Shown here piece after piece: positions 6,083 to 7,479 of a DNA stretch of 7,479 nucleotides. The notes beneath the pieces were generated by a model. That model searched no databases, was not told where the DNA came from, and was given only the letters and a program-made list of their open reading frames with translations. The translations under genes and the position numbers were made by a program. This DNA comes from Campylobacterales bacterium (lineage in GTDB: Bacteria; Campylobacterota; Campylobacteria; Campylobacterales; Thiovulaceae): NCBI GenBank assembly GCA_012963895.1, contig DTUW01000077.1, forward strand, positions 1 to 7,479, in the 5' to 3' direction. Position 1 is the first letter of the stretch. The number at the start of each line of letters is the position of its first letter.

Positions 6083-7474
6083 GTGAAAAAGATTATTTTT
6101 CTCTTTCTAATTTCTCTATCTTTCATATACCCAAATAGTGAAGATTGCTATAAAAAGATATTTAATATCCGTTCTGAAACAGATGCAAGGATAATAGATT
6201 TCGTCGAACAGATATCAGAGTTGTGTAATTTCAACCTCATCATTGACCAATCTTTGAATGATAGGACTTTGAATAAGAAATTGAGCAGGGTATATTTGAA
6301 AAAAAAAAGACTTGGGGAGGTGTTGGACTTTTTCCTCTCTGAAAACAATATATTTTACGACTTATCCAACGATATTCTAAGACTTTCGTATATTCAAACA
6401 AAGACATACCATATAGACTATATAGCTTCTAATAGAATAGGTGAAACCTCAACAGAAGTATCAGTTGGGGGTAATAAAAAAGGTAATCAAGATGTTGGCA
6501 ATATAGGTAGTGTTGGAACAAAAATTTCTACTCAAACAAAGTTTGAAAACTTTTGGAAAGATTTGAAGAGAAATATATATCTAATATTGAATCGACCAGA
6601 AGATAAATATATAGCAAGTGAGCCAGTAATAAATGAGAAAGCTGGACTCATTACAGTATCTGGAACATATAGACAACTTAAAAGAGTAAAAGAGTATATA
6701 GATACTCTGAATGAGAAACTCAAAAGACAGGTTTTAATTGATGTCAATATTTTGAGTGTTTCCCTAAATCAAGAGAACTCAACAGGAATAGATTGGAGTG
6801 ATTTCTACTCTGGGATTTCAAATGGTGGAACTACTCCTATTAGAGATGCATCTCCCGGTCTTGTAACAACTGTATCTATGAATCAAATTATCCAATTTCT
6901 GAAAAAATATGGTAGTGTGAAATCTATTTCAAACCCAAAAATCGTAGCTTCAAATAACCAACCGGCACTAATTTCAATAGGTAACGAATATTTTTACTCA
7001 ATCAAAGAGACTCAAATAAAAGATACCTCATCGGGTAACTCTAATACTTTGAACTCTACAAAAATAGAGTCTGTATTTGCTGGTATTCTTCTGGACATTA
7101 CCGCTGATATATCAAATGATGGAAAGGTTACTCTTAGCATCAACCCATCTATTAGCCAAACTGCAAAAACTCTTACACAAAATAGTAACCGTTCTATTCC
7201 TCCTGATTTGACTAAAAAACAGCTATCGTCTGTTATCACAACGGAAAGTGGAAAAAAGGTGATATTAGGGGGATTGATTACCAAGTCCAAAACGGTTGAA
7301 AATACCCAAGTCCCGCTATTAGGGTATATGCCAGTTGTTGGTTCTCTTTTTCGTTCCCAAAAAAGTTTTTACAAAAATGAGGAGTTGATAATTATAATTA
7401 CACCTTACATTTTGGACAATGGTCTAAATGGAGAAATATTAGAAGATTATCAATTGATAGAGTTACATGAATAA
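6083..7474 (+). CDS. mshL: Type IV pilus/MSHA-type secretin (MshL/PilQ family)
   Basis: Outer-membrane secretin, forming the multimeric channel through which a pilus or secreted substrate passes. A signal peptide covers about 1-18, with no lipobox cysteine. An STN-like N0 domain lies at about 24-103, followed by a Gly/Ser/Asn/Thr-rich linker (120-150). A KH-like N1 domain spans about 176-212 and the secretin barrel domain about 216-445. The secretin signature is VPLLGYMPVVGSLFRS at 410-425 followed by EELIIIITPYIL. No AMIN domain is present, which favours MshL or a T2SS-like secretin over classic PilQ; 463 residues is on the short side. The GTG start is preceded by a weak AGG seven bases away and is overlapped by ATGTGA. 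A run of ten A bases (6299-6308) encodes K73-K75 and the first base of R76. The likely partner is the PilO-like protein on the other strand. The secretin family is certain; the mshL symbol is less so. Confidence 0.9.
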   Translation: MKKIIFLFLISLSFIYPNSEDCYKKIFNIRSETDARIIDFVEQISELCNFNLIIDQSLNDRTLNKKLSRVYLKKKRLGEVLDFFLSENNIFYDLSNDILRLSYIQTKTYHIDYIASNRIGETSTEVSVGGNKKGNQDVGNIGSVGTKISTQTKFENFWKDLKRNIYLILNRPEDKYIASEPVINEKAGLITVSGTYRQLKRVKEYIDTLNEKLKRQVLIDVNILSVSLNQENSTGIDWSDFYSGISNGGTTPIRDASPGLVTTVSMNQIIQFLKKYGSVKSISNPKIVASNNQPALISIGNEYFYSIKETQIKDTSSGNSNTLNSTKIESVFAGILLDITADISNDGKVTLSINPSISQTAKTLTQNSNRSIPPDLTKKQLSSVITTESGKKVILGGLITKSKTVENTQVPLLGYMPVVGSLFRSQKSFYKNEELIIIITPYILDNGLNGEILEDYQLIELHE

Positions 7475-7479
7475 TATTC
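7467..7479 (+). CDS. Probable start of a further gene, cut by the window end
   Basis: ATG at 7467 opens a frame (M N N I) that overlaps the last eight bases of the secretin gene and runs off the window. Such short overlaps are the rule here (hemB-argF, dsbD-ppk2), and further pilus-assembly genes commonly follow mshL. There is only a weak GATAGAG ribosome site upstream and four codons to judge, so the product cannot be named. Confidence 0.35.

Noticed and set aside
1..7479. tRNA, rRNA, CRISPR array, insertion sequence or phage genes
   Set aside because: Read for cloverleaf, spaced direct repeats, transposase-like products and terminal repeats; none seen. Almost all bases are covered by the identified genes, and the two spacers are about 100 bp each.

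Overview
The window is AT-rich and densely coded. It looks like a chromosomal segment of a Campylobacterota (epsilonproteobacterial) species, possibly a free-living sulfur-oxidiser-type relative of Sulfurimonas or Sulfurovum. This rests on the protein flavour, on overlapping genes, on GTG/TTG starts, and on remembered gene neighbourhoods: hemB next to argF, and dsbD next to a PPK2 gene, as in Campylobacter. The exact genus cannot be fixed from the sequence alone.

Layout: bases 1-1853 (+) hold the end of a unit with hemB (5'-truncated by the window edge) and argF, which overlap by one base. Bases 5528-1850 (-) form one tight four-gene unit: dsbD, ppk2, a PilO-like inner-membrane protein, and a small prepilin-like protein. 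The spacings are a 4-bp overlap, then 4 bp, then 4 bp. This unit meets argF tail to tail, with the two stop codons overlapping. From 5529 to 5630 lies a divergent promoter region. Bases 5631-5975 (+) encode a small secreted monohaem cytochrome c. A 107-bp spacer follows, with an odd pyrimidine-rich, GC-rich patch and an 11-bp-arm inverted repeat. Bases 6083-7474 (+) encode an MshL/PilQ-type secretin, and a further ORF probably starts at 7467 and leaves the window.

How the genes fit together: HemB (tetrapyrrole synthesis) and ArgF (arginine synthesis) are housekeeping enzymes. DsbD would carry reducing power to the periplasm, where apocytochrome cysteines must be kept reduced, and it is divergent from a cytochrome c gene. 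The PilO-like protein, the prepilin-like protein and the secretin are parts of a type IV pilus/MSHA-like or type II secretion machine, split across two strands with dsbD-ppk2 and the cytochrome between them.

No mobile element, CRISPR array, tRNA or rRNA was seen, and no clearly new system. The points most worth a second look are an A10 homopolymer inside the secretin gene, the inverted repeat and ATGTGA start-stop at its start codon, the alternative-pairing pyrimidine patch, and the mixed ppk2-pilus operon.
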